A stretch of 64,000 nucleotides of DNA. It comes from Flavobacterium ammonificans. Lineage in GTDB: Bacteria > Bacteroidota > Bacteroidia > Flavobacteriales > Flavobacteriaceae. A model generated the notes under the pieces. It saw only the letters and a program-made list of their open reading frames with translations. It made no database searches and had not been told where the DNA came from. This document shows, one piece after another, positions 9,003 to 17,633 of this stretch. The position numbers and the translations under genes are program-made. The stretch lies in assembly GCF_020885975.1 (NCBI RefSeq), contig NZ_AP025183.1, positions 1,178,001 through 1,242,000 of the forward strand, in the 5' to 3' direction. Numbering within the stretch: the stretch's first letter is position 1; each line of letters opens with the position of its first letter.

Positions 9003-9395
9003 ATGGATGCCCCCTCCAAAATACTCTATAAAGACGAAAGCTATGCTATCATAGGCGCTTGTATGAAAGTACATCGGGTATTAGGTCCTGGATTCCTAGA
9101 AGCAGTGTATGAAGAAGTTTTAGAAAAAGAGTTTATCATTCAAAACATTCCCTACAAAAGACAAGTACAATTGAAATTGTATTATGAAGGGGTACAATTA
9201 AAAAAGCACTATAGAGCTGATTTTGTATGTTATGATAGCATCATTGTGGAATTGAAAGCAGTAGCTCAGATACCTTCGGTATTTTATGCTCAACTGCAAA
9301 ATTATTTAAAATGTACGAATATGGAGTTGGGAATGTTGATTAATTTTGGCACCCCGTCCTTAACCTATAAAAGAATAGTTAACTCAAAAATTTAG
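9003..9395 (+). CDS. GxxExxY protein
   Basis: A 130-residue protein with the family signature GPGFLEAVYEE near residue 28 and the later RADFVCYDSIIVELKA (about 71-86). The latter carries the Asp and the ExK that resemble a PD-(D/E)XK nuclease core. The family is abundant in Bacteroidota; its biochemical role is not established. It lies between rmlB and rmlA but has no evident role in sugar metabolism. Decamer repeats flank it in opposite orientations (8942-9002 and about 9400-9450), giving it an inverted-repeat frame. It is intact and has a normal length. Confidence 0.88.
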   Translation: MDAPSKILYKDESYAIIGACMKVHRVLGPGFLEAVYEEVLEKEFIIQNIPYKRQVQLKLYYEGVQLKKHYRADFVCYDSIIVELKAVAQIPSVFYAQLQNYLKCTNMELGMLINFGTPSLTYKRIVNSKI

Positions 9396-9455
9396 ACTAA
9401 TTCGCGCAATTCGATATATTATCGTAATTCGCGAAAATTCGTAAAATTAGAACCT
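9396..9455 (+). repeat. Reverse-oriented decamer repeat before rmlA
   Basis: The gap reads as TAATTCGCGC, AATTCGATAT, then TAATTCGCGA and AAATTCGTAA. These are the reverse complement style of the decamers on the other side of the GxxExxY gene. Confidence 0.7.
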
Positions 9456-10325
9456 ATGAAAGGAATTATACTCGCCGGAGGATCCGGTACACGTTTGCAT
9501 CCCTTGACCTTGGCAATGAGCAAGCAAATGATGCCTGTCTATGACAAGCCGATGATTTATTACCCCTTATCTACTTTGATGATGGCGGGAATCCATGAAA
9601 TTTTGATTATTTCAACGCCTCATGATTTGCCTAATTTTCAAAAATTATTAGGTGATGGATCGCAAATTGGTTGCCAATTTAGTTATGCCGAACAAGCTGT
9701 TCCTAACGGGTTAGCACAAGCTTTTGTAATTGGTGCTGATTTTATTGGGAATGATTCGGTAGCATTAGTTTTAGGAGATAATATCTTTTTTGGTGCACAT
9801 ATGCAAGAATTATTGCAATCCAATACGAAGCCTGATGGTGGTGTGGTATTTGCCTATCATGTTTCAGATCCAGAACGTTATGGTGTAGTGGAATTTGATG
9901 CCGATTTAAAGGCACTTTCAATAGAAGAAAAACCATTGGAGCCCAAATCAAATTATGCCGTGCCGGGCTTGTATTTTTATGACAATTCAGTGGTGGAGAT
10001 TGCGAAGAATATTCAACCTTCTGCCCGAGGAGAATATGAGATTACCGATGTTAACAAGGAATATTTGAGACAAGGCAAATTGAAAGTAGGTATATTAAGT
10101 CGTGGAACTGCTTGGTTGGATACCGGAACTTTTGCCAGTTTGATGCAAGCTGGACAGTTTGTACAAGTGTTAGAAGAGCGTCAGGGATTAAAAGTAGGTT
10201 GTATAGAAGAAATCGCTTGGAGACAAGGATTTATTTCTACGGAACAGTTAAAGGCTTTAGCAGAGCCATTGCGTAAATCTGGATATGGTGACTACCTTAT
10301 GGGTGTGATAAAAAATAAATTGTAA
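9456..10325 (+). CDS. rfbA: Glucose-1-phosphate thymidylyltransferase
   Basis: RmlA, 289 residues, joins dTTP and glucose-1-phosphate to make dTDP-glucose, the entry step of the rhamnose pathway. The nucleotidyltransferase signature [11 protein letters not shown] is at 8-18, followed by a VLGDN metal-site segment, EEKP and [10 protein letters not shown] near residue 220. The length is normal. A 126-base non-repeat gap separates it from the next gene, which may be read from the same transcript. Confidence 0.98.
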   Translation: MKGIILAGGSGTRLHPLTLAMSKQMMPVYDKPMIYYPLSTLMMAGIHEILIISTPHDLPNFQKLLGDGSQIGCQFSYAEQAVPNGLAQAFVIGADFIGNDSVALVLGDNIFFGAHMQELLQSNTKPDGGVVFAYHVSDPERYGVVEFDADLKALSIEEKPLEPKSNYAVPGLYFYDNSVVEIAKNIQPSARGEYEITDVNKEYLRQGKLKVGILSRGTAWLDTGTFASLMQAGQFVQVLEERQGLKVGCIEEIAWRQGFISTEQLKALAEPLRKSGYGDYLMGVIKNKL

Positions 10326-10451
10326 GATTAGGTTGAAATAATTTAGAAATTAGTAGTCTTAGATTCCATTTATTTGTTTAATTTTGAGTGAAATGAAAAT
10401 GTATTTGTTAAAAAAACATTTAGAATAAGCTAGTCATTTGATTACCAATAT

Positions 10452-12404
10452 ATGTTAAATAAAAAAGATAATTCGGTTTCTTATTTTTCTAAAGAAAATT
10501 TGAAATTTAGCATCAGCAGTTTGAATTATTTACCAAGATGGATTATCCTGGCAATTGATTTTACCGTTTTAGTTGCTGCTTGTGTTTTTAATTTTTTGCT
10601 TTTTAGGGGTACTGGTTTGAAATTTATTTTCACCCCTTATTGGAGAGAACTAGTCAGTTTCTTTCTCATAATGAATGTCTTTTCTTTTTGGTTGTTTAGA
10701 ACCTATTCTGGAATTATTCGTCATTCCTCTTATATAGATGCTGTGAAATTATTGTTTTCACAGATTTCAATTTTAGTATTCTTTTTAGTATTCAATTTGG
10801 TTTACGAATTAAATTTTAATGAAAAAGCCTACTTGAATACTGCTTTATTTGTAAATACTGTTTTTACATTTTGTGGCTTGTTTTTATATCGAGTTATTGT
10901 CAAGCGTACTTTTGAATTGTACTTTTCTGAAAACTCAAAAAATCAATTGGTTCGCACCATTATTTACGGAACTGATGCCAATGCCATTTCTGTTGCCAAT
11001 GCTTTAAATTTTGAAACTCCAGCCCGCTTTAAAGTAATTGGTTTTGTGGATCATCGGAATCAAAACGTTTCTAAAAGAATGTTGGATTTGCCTATTTTGG
11101 CTCAAAAGAAAAAATTACCTGCATTGATGCGATCTGTTGGTGCTGAAGGGATAATTATAGCTGATAAGGCATTAACAAAAGAAGAACAAATTGTAATTGT
11201 AGATCAATGTTTGGAATATAATTTTAAAGTATTTACTGTTCCATTGATTACCAATTGGGAGAATCAAAAAGAAATTTCTCAAAAGATTAAAAATATCCAA
11301 ATTGAAGATTTATTGGAGCGTAAACCGATCGTTCTTGATGATAAATCCATTTCAAAGCAATTAAAAGATAAAACAATTTTAATTACTGGGGCTGCAGGTT
11401 CCATTGGAAGCGAAATAGTACGTCAAGTACTCAGTTTTGAACCTAAAGCCATAATCATGTTAGATCAAGCAGAAACTCCTTTGCATGAATTAACATTAGA
11501 AACCCAATCCTTAGATACAAAATGTACTTTGCACAGTGTCATTGCCGATGTGAGAAGTAAAAAAGCCATGGAAGCTGTTTTTGCAGCTCACCAACCCCAG
11601 GTTGTCTACCATGCTGCTGCCTACAAGCATGTTCCTTTGATGGAAGAAAATCCAGCTCAGGCTATCATTACCAATGTGAAAGGAACTAAGAATTTAGCTG
11701 ATTTATCTTGTAAATATGGCGTAGTGAAATTTGTAATGGTTTCAACTGACAAAGCGGTCAATCCATCCAATGTAATGGGTGCTAGCAAGCGTATTGCTGA
11801 GAAATATGTACAGTCTTTACAATGGAAGCACTCTAAAGATGCTACTGGTATTGTGACGAAATTTATAACGACACGTTTTGGAAATGTATTGGGTTCCAAC
11901 GGATCAGTAGTGCCTTTGTTTACCAAACAAATTGCCGAAGGCGGTCCAGTTACGATTACACATAAAGATATTATTCGTTATTTCATGACGATTCCAGAAG
12001 CTTGTCAATTGGTTTTAGAAGCTGGAGCTATGGGTAATGGTGGTGAAATTTATATTTTTGATATGGGTAAACCTGTTAAGATCTATGATTTAGCTCGTAA
12101 AATGATTAAGCTTGCTGGATTTACCCCTGATGTAGATATAAAAATTGATATTGTAGGATTGCGTCCAGGCGAAAAATTATATGAAGAATTATTGAATGAT
12201 TCAGCAAGAACCATTCGAACGCATCACGATAAGATTATGATTGCTCAAGAAAAACAAGAAGAGTTTGAAGAGCTGCATCAAGATATAATCGAATTGATTT
12301 CTGGTTCAGTGGTGTATGACAATGAGGCTATTGTAGCTCAAATGAAGAAAATTGTTCCTGAGTTTAAGAGTATGAATTCAACTTTTGAAGTGTTAGATAA
12401 GTAA
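10452..12404 (+). CDS. Polysaccharide biosynthesis UDP-sugar 4,6-dehydratase, FlaA1/PglF/WbpM-like
   Basis: A 650-residue membrane-anchored nucleoside-diphosphate-sugar dehydratase. Four N-terminal membrane segments lie at about 30-51, 67-83, 98-118 and 128-147. A CoA-binding-like Rossmann domain (about 165-265) precedes the catalytic domain, which has TGAAGSIG at 312-319, YHAAAYKHVPLME (386-398) and STDKAVNPSNVMGASKR (431-447). Methionine (M442) replaces the usual catalytic tyrosine, as in the Ser-Met-Lys triad of this family, with K446. Relatives convert UDP-GlcNAc to its 4-keto-6-deoxy form, a precursor of QuiNAc, FucNAc or bacillosamine-type sugars. A good intrinsic terminator follows. 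Confidence 0.93.
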   Translation: MLNKKDNSVSYFSKENLKFSISSLNYLPRWIILAIDFTVLVAACVFNFLLFRGTGLKFIFTPYWRELVSFFLIMNVFSFWLFRTYSGIIRHSSYIDAVKLLFSQISILVFFLVFNLVYELNFNEKAYLNTALFVNTVFTFCGLFLYRVIVKRTFELYFSENSKNQLVRTIIYGTDANAISVANALNFETPARFKVIGFVDHRNQNVSKRMLDLPILAQKKKLPALMRSVGAEGIIIADKALTKEEQIVIVDQCLEYNFKVFTVPLITNWENQKEISQKIKNIQIEDLLERKPIVLDDKSISKQLKDKTILITGAAGSIGSEIVRQVLSFEPKAIIMLDQAETPLHELTLETQSLDTKCTLHSVIADVRSKKAMEAVFAAHQPQVVYHAAAYKHVPLMEENPAQAIITNVKGTKNLADLSCKYGVVKFVMVSTDKAVNPSNVMGASKRIAEKYVQSLQWKHSKDATGIVTKFITTRFGNVLGSNGSVVPLFTKQIAEGGPVTITHKDIIRYFMTIPEACQLVLEAGAMGNGGEIYIFDMGKPVKIYDLARKMIKLAGFTPDVDIKIDIVGLRPGEKLYEELLNDSARTIRTHHDKIMIAQEKQEEFEELHQDIIELISGSVVYDNEAIVAQMKKIVPEFKSMNSTFEVLDK

Positions 12405-12428
12405 TACTTATTTTACTATTAACATACG

Positions 12429-12461
12429 AATCCCTAGAGAATATTTCTTTGGGGATTTTTT
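12429..12461 (+). terminator. Intrinsic terminator after the WbpM-like gene
   Basis: AATCCCTAGAG at 12429-12439 pairs with CTTTGGGGATT at 12447-12457 over 11 bp, including two G-T pairs, and is followed by a T run. Confidence 0.8.
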
Positions 12462-13300
12462 GTTTATAGCCACTAATGCGCTAAGACGCAAAGGGTTGTA
12501 GTCGGTTGTCAGTTGTTGGTTGATTGTTGTTGGTTGACTTCGAGTCCCAAAGACTCGGGACAGTCAACGCCTATTCTTGTTGGCTGAGGCTGTCGAAGTC
12601 AACATTCGTTGTTTCATTTTCATTAATCTAATGTTGTCCCAAAGTGTGTAGATTCAACTTCGTAAATCGTAACTTATATATCGTAAATCAAAAAACACAC
12701 CCCTAGCCCCTATAACTCTAAATTTTATTGATTTATTTGAATCGTTGAATCTTCGATTTCGAGAGGGGAATTTATACTGCTACTTACACGAATTGTTACA
12801 TTTTCAAATTATTCAATTATTATATTTTAGTGAGTCTTTGAGCTGTCATCCTGAGCTTGCCGAAGGACTTTGTGCTCTTTGTGATTAATTTTAAACCATA
12901 TAAGTCATATAAGATAGTATAAGAAGTCGCTTCGCTCTGTTACAGCACATTTAAGTACTACAACCTGAACACTTTTTTTTAAATTGATCCTTCCCTTAAT
13001 CGTACTTCGTATATCATAAATCGTATAACACACCCCTAGCCCCTCTCGAGAGGGGAACGCATTGTAGTTTGAAAATCGTCCCGAAGCGTCGGGATCGTAC
13101 TTCGTACTTCGTACCTCGAATATTTTTAAACCATATAAGTCATATAAGATAGTATAAGAAGTTGCTTCGCTCTGTTACAGTTCATTTAAGTACTACAACC
13201 TGAACACTTACAGCTGAATCCTGAACACTCTCTTAAATCAAACATTATAAATTGCTACATTCCTAAATCGTCCCTCATATATCGTAAATCGTATATTATT
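12462..13300 (-). repeat. Intergenic repeat array R4, modules inverted relative to R1-R3
   Basis: No gene is seen. It begins with GCCACTAATGCGCTAAGACG-like and GGTTGTCAGTTGTTGGTTG text and a hairpin around GTTGACTTCGAGTCCC and GGGACAGTCAAC. It then contains two composite units in reverse complement: reversed module B at about 12892 and 13127, reversed module D at about 13198 and 13212, reversed module C at about 12850, module G at about 12925 and 13160. A perfect palindrome A is at 13040-13055. Another A copy at about 12700-12768 is split by about 47 bp of AT-rich DNA. Confidence 0.85.
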
Positions 13301-13302
13301 AG

Positions 13303-13330
13303 TTTGTAAAAAGAATATATCTTAATTTCG
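13303..13330 (+). promoter_or_regulatory. Possible promoter of the MBOAT gene
   Basis: TTTG at 13303-13306, a 16-base spacer and TAATTTCG at 13323-13330, one mismatch from TAnnTTTG. The spacer is short, so this is a weak call. It would give a leader of about 20 bases to the ATG at 13358. Confidence 0.35.
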
Positions 13331-13357
13331 CGGTTTTAATTTCGACACCCCACATTT

Positions 13358-14791
13358 ATGTTTTTTAATTCGTTGTCCTTTGCGGTTTTTTTACCCATCG
13401 TATTTGTGCTGTATTGGTTTGTTTTTAACAAAAGCAAAGCCAGCCAGAATACAGTATTAATTGTAGCGAGTTATTATTTTTATTCCTGTTGGGACTGGCG
13501 TTTTTTGTTCTTGTTGGTATTTTCAACCTTCCTGGATTATTATACGGGGCTCCGAATCGAAAAGGGGAAAACAGAATTGGGACGAAAGTTTTGGTTTTGG
13601 TTGAGTATTGGAGTTAATCTTGGTTTTCTAGGCGTATTTAAATACTATAATTTCTTTGCTAGTTCGCTATCCGAAGCGTTGAATGGGATTGGGTTGTCTA
13701 CTAGTCCATTGTTACTGAATATAGTATTGCCTGTTGGGATTTCGTTTTACACCTTTCACGGTTTGTCCTATGTGATTGATATTTATTTGAAACGCATCAA
13801 GGCCGAAACGAATTTTGTGGATTATTCACTATTTGTAAGTTATTTTCCGTTGTTAGTAGCTGGACCTATTGAACGAGCCACTCATTTATTACCTCAAGTA
13901 AAAGTCAAACGTCATTTTGATTTTGAAAAAGCCAAAGAAGGCGTATATCAATTTTTGTGGGGATTAGTCAAAAAAGTGGTCATTGCCGATACTTGTGCTA
14001 CCTACGCCAATGCTATTTTTGATAATTATTCGGCGATGAATTCGCTGTCGCTGATATTGGGAGCGGTCTATTTTGCTTTTCAGATTTATGGTGATTTTTC
14101 AGGCTATTCGGATATGGCTTTAGGAATGTCAAAGTTGTTCGGGATTGACCTTTTGCGTAATTTCAATTATCCCTATTTTTCAAGAGATATAGCTGAGTTT
14201 TGGCGCCGTTGGCACATTTCGCTTTCGTCTTGGTTCCGTGACTATTTATACATTCCCTTAGGAGGGAGTAGTGGAGGCATGGGGATGAAAATTCGCAATA
14301 CCTTTATAATTTTCTTAGTCAGTGGTTTTTGGCATGGTGCCAATTGGACTTTCATCGCTTGGGGATTGATTAATGCCATTTATTTCTTACCCTTATTGCT
14401 TTTGAATAAAAACCGTTCTAATATGGAGACGGTGGTTTTGCAACGCAATTGGGATTCCGTTCGGGTTTTTGGAAGTATCCTTACTACTTTTTTAATGAGT
14501 TGTTTGGCTTGGATTTTTTTTAGAGCGAGTTCTATTAGCCAAGCGTTGCAGTATATTCAGCAGATTTTTACTGACCAACATTTCACCTCCCAATTTCTTA
14601 AAAATCAGCGATACAATTATGAGTTGCTCTTTTTGATTGCTGCTTTTGTTGTGGTAGAGTGGAATTCTAGAATTCAAGTAGAACCTATTTCAGGAAAGTA
14701 CAGTGGTATAAAATTAGTCTTGTGTTTGGCAGCTATTTTGGCTTTGGGTACTTTTTCTGATTATAAAGAATTTATATACTTTCAATTTTAA
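13358..14791 (+). CDS. MBOAT family O-acyltransferase (AlgI-like)
   Basis: A 477-residue polytopic membrane protein of the membrane-bound O-acyltransferase family. The diagnostic segments are EFWRRWHISLSSWFRDYLYI near 279-298 and SGFWHGANWTFIAWG near 321-335, whose His residues are the family's active-site candidates. AlgI-type proteins pass acetyl groups across the inner membrane for O-acetylation of exopolysaccharide or LPS. The stop overlaps the start of the next gene by one base (TAATG), which ties it to its SGNH-like partner. It probably acetylates the polysaccharide made by the upstream locus, by inference from position. Confidence 0.93.
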   Translation: MFFNSLSFAVFLPIVFVLYWFVFNKSKASQNTVLIVASYYFYSCWDWRFLFLLVFSTFLDYYTGLRIEKGKTELGRKFWFWLSIGVNLGFLGVFKYYNFFASSLSEALNGIGLSTSPLLLNIVLPVGISFYTFHGLSYVIDIYLKRIKAETNFVDYSLFVSYFPLLVAGPIERATHLLPQVKVKRHFDFEKAKEGVYQFLWGLVKKVVIADTCATYANAIFDNYSAMNSLSLILGAVYFAFQIYGDFSGYSDMALGMSKLFGIDLLRNFNYPYFSRDIAEFWRRWHISLSSWFRDYLYIPLGGSSGGMGMKIRNTFIIFLVSGFWHGANWTFIAWGLINAIYFLPLLLLNKNRSNMETVVLQRNWDSVRVFGSILTTFLMSCLAWIFFRASSISQALQYIQQIFTDQHFTSQFLKNQRYNYELLFLIAAFVVVEWNSRIQVEPISGKYSGIKLVLCLAAILALGTFSDYKEFIYFQF

Positions 14792-15669
14792 TGCAAAAAT
14801 TCATCCGTTTAATCGCCTTTATACTAATTGCTGTCTTATTTTTGGCAGTAGTATTGGATTGGGGATATACCACCATTTTTCAGCAATCGTCTACTAGAGG
14901 AAAAATCGAATATGTCTATCATGCTAGTCCGCAACAGTACGATGTAGTTTTTTTAGGTTCGTCTCGAGCCAATAATCATTTTGTGGCGCCACTCTTTGAA
15001 GAAAAAGGAATCAAGACTTTTAATTATGGCATGAGTGCTTCGCATTTGTTTGAAGCTTCGTTGTTATTGAAGTTGATGGTAGAACGAAAATTTGTAATTA
15101 AAAAATTGATTTTGGAAACCGATATGAATTTGGCTAACGAAACCCGCGATGCTGGAATATCCGCTCAATTTTTACCTTATTTGCACGATTCTGAAATTAT
15201 AAAAGATCATTTTTCGGTGGAGCAAGATTTCTGGAAGTTGTATTATATTCCGTTTTACCGTTATTTGGCTTTTGATGCTAAAATTGGTTTTCGCGAAATG
15301 AACCGTAGTTGGCGTCAAGTGCCAACGAATTATTTAGATAATTTGGGATATCATCCATTGGGCGGTAAGAAAAAGGGGAATATGAAAAATGATATTCGTA
15401 AGATGCAACCTTTGGATAATCGCTATTACAAAGAGATAAAAGCGATTTGTAAAGCCAATAATATCCAATTGATTGCCTTAATGACGCCCATGTGTTCCAA
15501 TGTTAAAGGCATGGATTATTTTGATAGAGTGAAATCCAAATATCCTGAAATTCATAATTATGAGAATGCAGTTGAAGGAGACCAGTATTTTTCTTCTTGC
15601 GGACATTTGAATGATGAGGGCGCTCGAATGTTTACGGAGATTATATTGAAGGATTTCTTTGGGAAGTAG
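14791..15669 (+). CDS. SGNH-hydrolase-like periplasmic partner of the MBOAT protein
   Basis: A 292-residue protein with one N-terminal membrane anchor (about 7-25) and an extracytoplasmic domain. GSSRANNH at 56-63 resembles the GDS nucleophile block, with S57 or S58 as the candidate serine. A C-terminal CGHLNDEGA near 272-280 supplies a His in the place of the SGNH Asp-His motif. Such proteins pair with MBOAT proteins, as AlgJ/AlgX and DltD-like proteins do, to place acyl groups on a polymer outside the membrane. The one-base overlap with the MBOAT gene supports co-translation. No ordinary terminator follows; repeats begin almost at once. Confidence 0.75.
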   Translation: MQKFIRLIAFILIAVLFLAVVLDWGYTTIFQQSSTRGKIEYVYHASPQQYDVVFLGSSRANNHFVAPLFEEKGIKTFNYGMSASHLFEASLLLKLMVERKFVIKKLILETDMNLANETRDAGISAQFLPYLHDSEIIKDHFSVEQDFWKLYYIPFYRYLAFDAKIGFREMNRSWRQVPTNYLDNLGYHPLGGKKKGNMKNDIRKMQPLDNRYYKEIKAICKANNIQLIALMTPMCSNVKGMDYFDRVKSKYPEIHNYENAVEGDQYFSSCGHLNDEGARMFTEIILKDFFGK

Positions 15670-16341
15670 GATCGGTTATCTGTTTTCGGTTGTCGGTTGT
15701 TAGTTTTCTGTTGCTTGTTGTTGACTGTCCCGACTCTTCCGGACTCGAAGTCAATATTTGGTATTCTGAATTGTACCTCGTAAATGGAATATTTTTAAAC
15801 CATATAAGTCATATAAGATAGTATAAGAAAGTCGCTTCGCTCTGTTACAGTTCATTTAATTAGTGCAACCTGAACACTTAGAGCTGAATCCTGAACACTC
15901 CATATATCGCAAATCGTAACTCGTATATCCGAAATCACTAACACACCCCTAGCCCCTATAACTCTCTTTTTTATTGATTTTGTTTGGAATCGTTGAATCT
16001 TCGATTTGAAGAGGGGAACGTCTAGCGCTAGATAGACGAATTGTAACATTTTTAAATTATTCAATTATTCTAATTTTAGTGAGTCTTTGAGTCTTCTTTG
16101 TGCTCTTTGTGTTTAATTTGGAACCATATAAGTCATATAAGGAAATATAAGTCAATATAAGAAAGTCGCTTTGCTCTGTTACAGTTCATTTAAGTAGTAC
16201 AACCTGAACACTTTGAGCTGAATCCTGAACACTCTCTCAAATTAAACATTAGGAATTGTTTCATTTTTAAATTGCTACATTCCCAAATCGTCCCAAAGCT
16301 TCGGGATCACAGATCGTACATCGTATATCGTACCTTGTAAA
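15670..16341 (-). repeat. Intergenic repeat array R5, inverted orientation
   Basis: No gene is seen. Two reverse-complement composite units are present: reversed module B at about 15797 and 16122, module G at about 15831 and 16166, reversed module D at about 15868 and 16203, and reversed module C remnants at about 16080. One palindrome A copy (about 15941-16016) is split by AT-rich DNA in the same way as in R4. A hairpin TCCCAAAGCTTCGGGA is at about 16290. The array ends directly at the stop codon of the next minus-strand gene. Confidence 0.85.
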
Positions 16342-17463
16342 TTATATTTCTTTTTTCCAAAAACCTCTTACTAATACAACACAACTAGTAATAATCAAAG
16401 GAGTTACTATCCAAAGATGTGCTTTGTTGATAAGTAGTAGCGAATAGATTACTAGTGCAAACAAGTTGAGCCAAAGTGTATATCGTATTCCGTTTACATT
16501 TTTAGCTTTTGCAAATGCTAGTAGAACAAGTAAAAAAGGATTGAATAACAAGATGTTGTAATTGTTGCCTAGTTCTAAGTGGGTAGAGTAGAGGCCTAAA
16601 ATGATAAATGCAATTCCCAACACTCCTATACTAGCCAAATAAATAGTGTCAGTTGTTCTTTTGTTTATGAGAAGTACAAATGCTAATACGATTAGGTAAG
16701 TATACGGATTGTTCCACCAAGAGGAATTGGTTTTTGGTTCAAATTCCAAAAGGGTTCTGTTTTCTTTTGCAATAGGACTTTGGCCTAATTGGATCTGATC
16801 CAAACTTTCTTTTAATTCAAATGGCAGAAAAATAGCAGTTCCAGCTTGATCTGTTTTGGTACCGAAAAGAATACTAGTTCCTAATTGCTCATAAAAATGA
16901 TTGTTGAAATAAGGGAATAAGATGCTTCTATAAGTTGTAGTTGTATCTCCTTTTTTTACAATTATATTTTTAGTAAGCGCTTTGTTAATTACGTCTACTG
17001 TCATTGACGTACAGTTTTGGTCAATGAATTTATAGGTGTATTCGCGATTTTCCAGTAATAATGATTTATTTAATAAGTCAAATAATCGTTGTTTTTGTGT
17101 GGCCGAAAGGCGAAGTACTTGTTCGTATACGGAACGTTTTTCGTAGCTATAATTAGTAATAAAGTCAGTATATGAATTGGCTACTGCAAAATATTGGAGA
17201 TTGCCTTTGGCAAATTTTAGGGCGAAATTTGGGGTACCAAAATCAAAGGCACCATAATTATATACTACATCTATCCCATTTGCTTTGTCCTTTACCCGAA
17301 TGGCAGTATGACCAAACAAGGCATACACTTCAGTACTAGTTCCGCAGGTCAATACACTTATTTCGGCTTCTTTCGAAAGGGAAATTGTTTGTGAAAAACT
17401 CAACGGAATACTCATCCAAAAGAGTGTGAATAGAATTATTTTTTGCAGGTTAAGAAATTTCAT
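16342..17463 (-). CDS. DUF4105 / lipoprotein N-acyltransferase Lnb domain membrane protein
   Basis: A 373-residue protein with a signal peptide (1-24, ending LSFSQ), a periplasmic DUF4105 domain beginning ISVLTCGTSTEVYALFGHTA with further conserved text near FIDQNCTSMTVDVI, and about five C-terminal membrane helices from residue 252 on. DUF4105 proteins of Bacteroidota include Lnb, which N-acylates lipoproteins; this protein belongs to that family by sequence style, but its activity is inferred. I prefer ATG at 17463 over TTG at 17490 because the TTG lies inside a perfect -7 promoter box. Its stop abuts repeat array R5. Confidence 0.8.
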   Translation of the reverse strand: MKFLNLQKIILFTLFWMSIPLSFSQTISLSKEAEISVLTCGTSTEVYALFGHTAIRVKDKANGIDVVYNYGAFDFGTPNFALKFAKGNLQYFAVANSYTDFITNYSYEKRSVYEQVLRLSATQKQRLFDLLNKSLLLENREYTYKFIDQNCTSMTVDVINKALTKNIIVKKGDTTTTYRSILFPYFNNHFYEQLGTSILFGTKTDQAGTAIFLPFELKESLDQIQLGQSPIAKENRTLLEFEPKTNSSWWNNPYTYLIVLAFVLLINKRTTDTIYLASIGVLGIAFIILGLYSTHLELGNNYNILLFNPFLLVLLAFAKAKNVNGIRYTLWLNLFALVIYSLLLINKAHLWIVTPLIITSCVVLVRGFWKKEI

Positions 17464-17487
17464 AGTTGGGTATATTGCTATTGCTTT

Positions 17488-17495
17488 CAAAATTA
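17488..17495 (-). promoter_or_regulatory. -7 promoter box for the DUF4105 gene
   Basis: On the minus strand the sequence is TAATTTTG, a perfect TAnnTTTG match, about 25 bases upstream of the ATG at 17463. No convincing TTG box was found. Confidence 0.5.
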
Positions 17496-17577
17496 AACTT
17501 TTTTACAAAGAGTTACTATTTATAGCCTACAAATATTGATAAACCAGTAGTTCAAGAGAAAAAACAGAGGTCAAAGG

Positions 17578-17607
17578 TTTTAGCATTCACTAATTGTATT
17601 AAATTTG
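17578..17607 (+). promoter_or_regulatory. Promoter of pssA
   Basis: The perfect -7 box TAAATTTG is at 17600-17607. A weak TTTT at 17578-17581 sits 18 bases upstream. The start codon is 27 bases after the box. Confidence 0.55.
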
Positions 17608-17633
17608 CCTCCCAAGACAGTTAATTAAACAGT

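Noticed and set aside
12462..13300. Remnant insertion sequence
   Set aside because: No transposase fragment could be found in any frame; the content is explained by the short modules.
15852..16064. Open frame of about 70 residues inside repeat array R5
   Set aside because: It is made entirely of repeat modules, with no conserved protein text.
17464..17490. TTG at 17490 as the start of the DUF4105 gene
   Set aside because: The codon lies within the perfect -7 box, and the ATG at 17463 gives a normal signal peptide.
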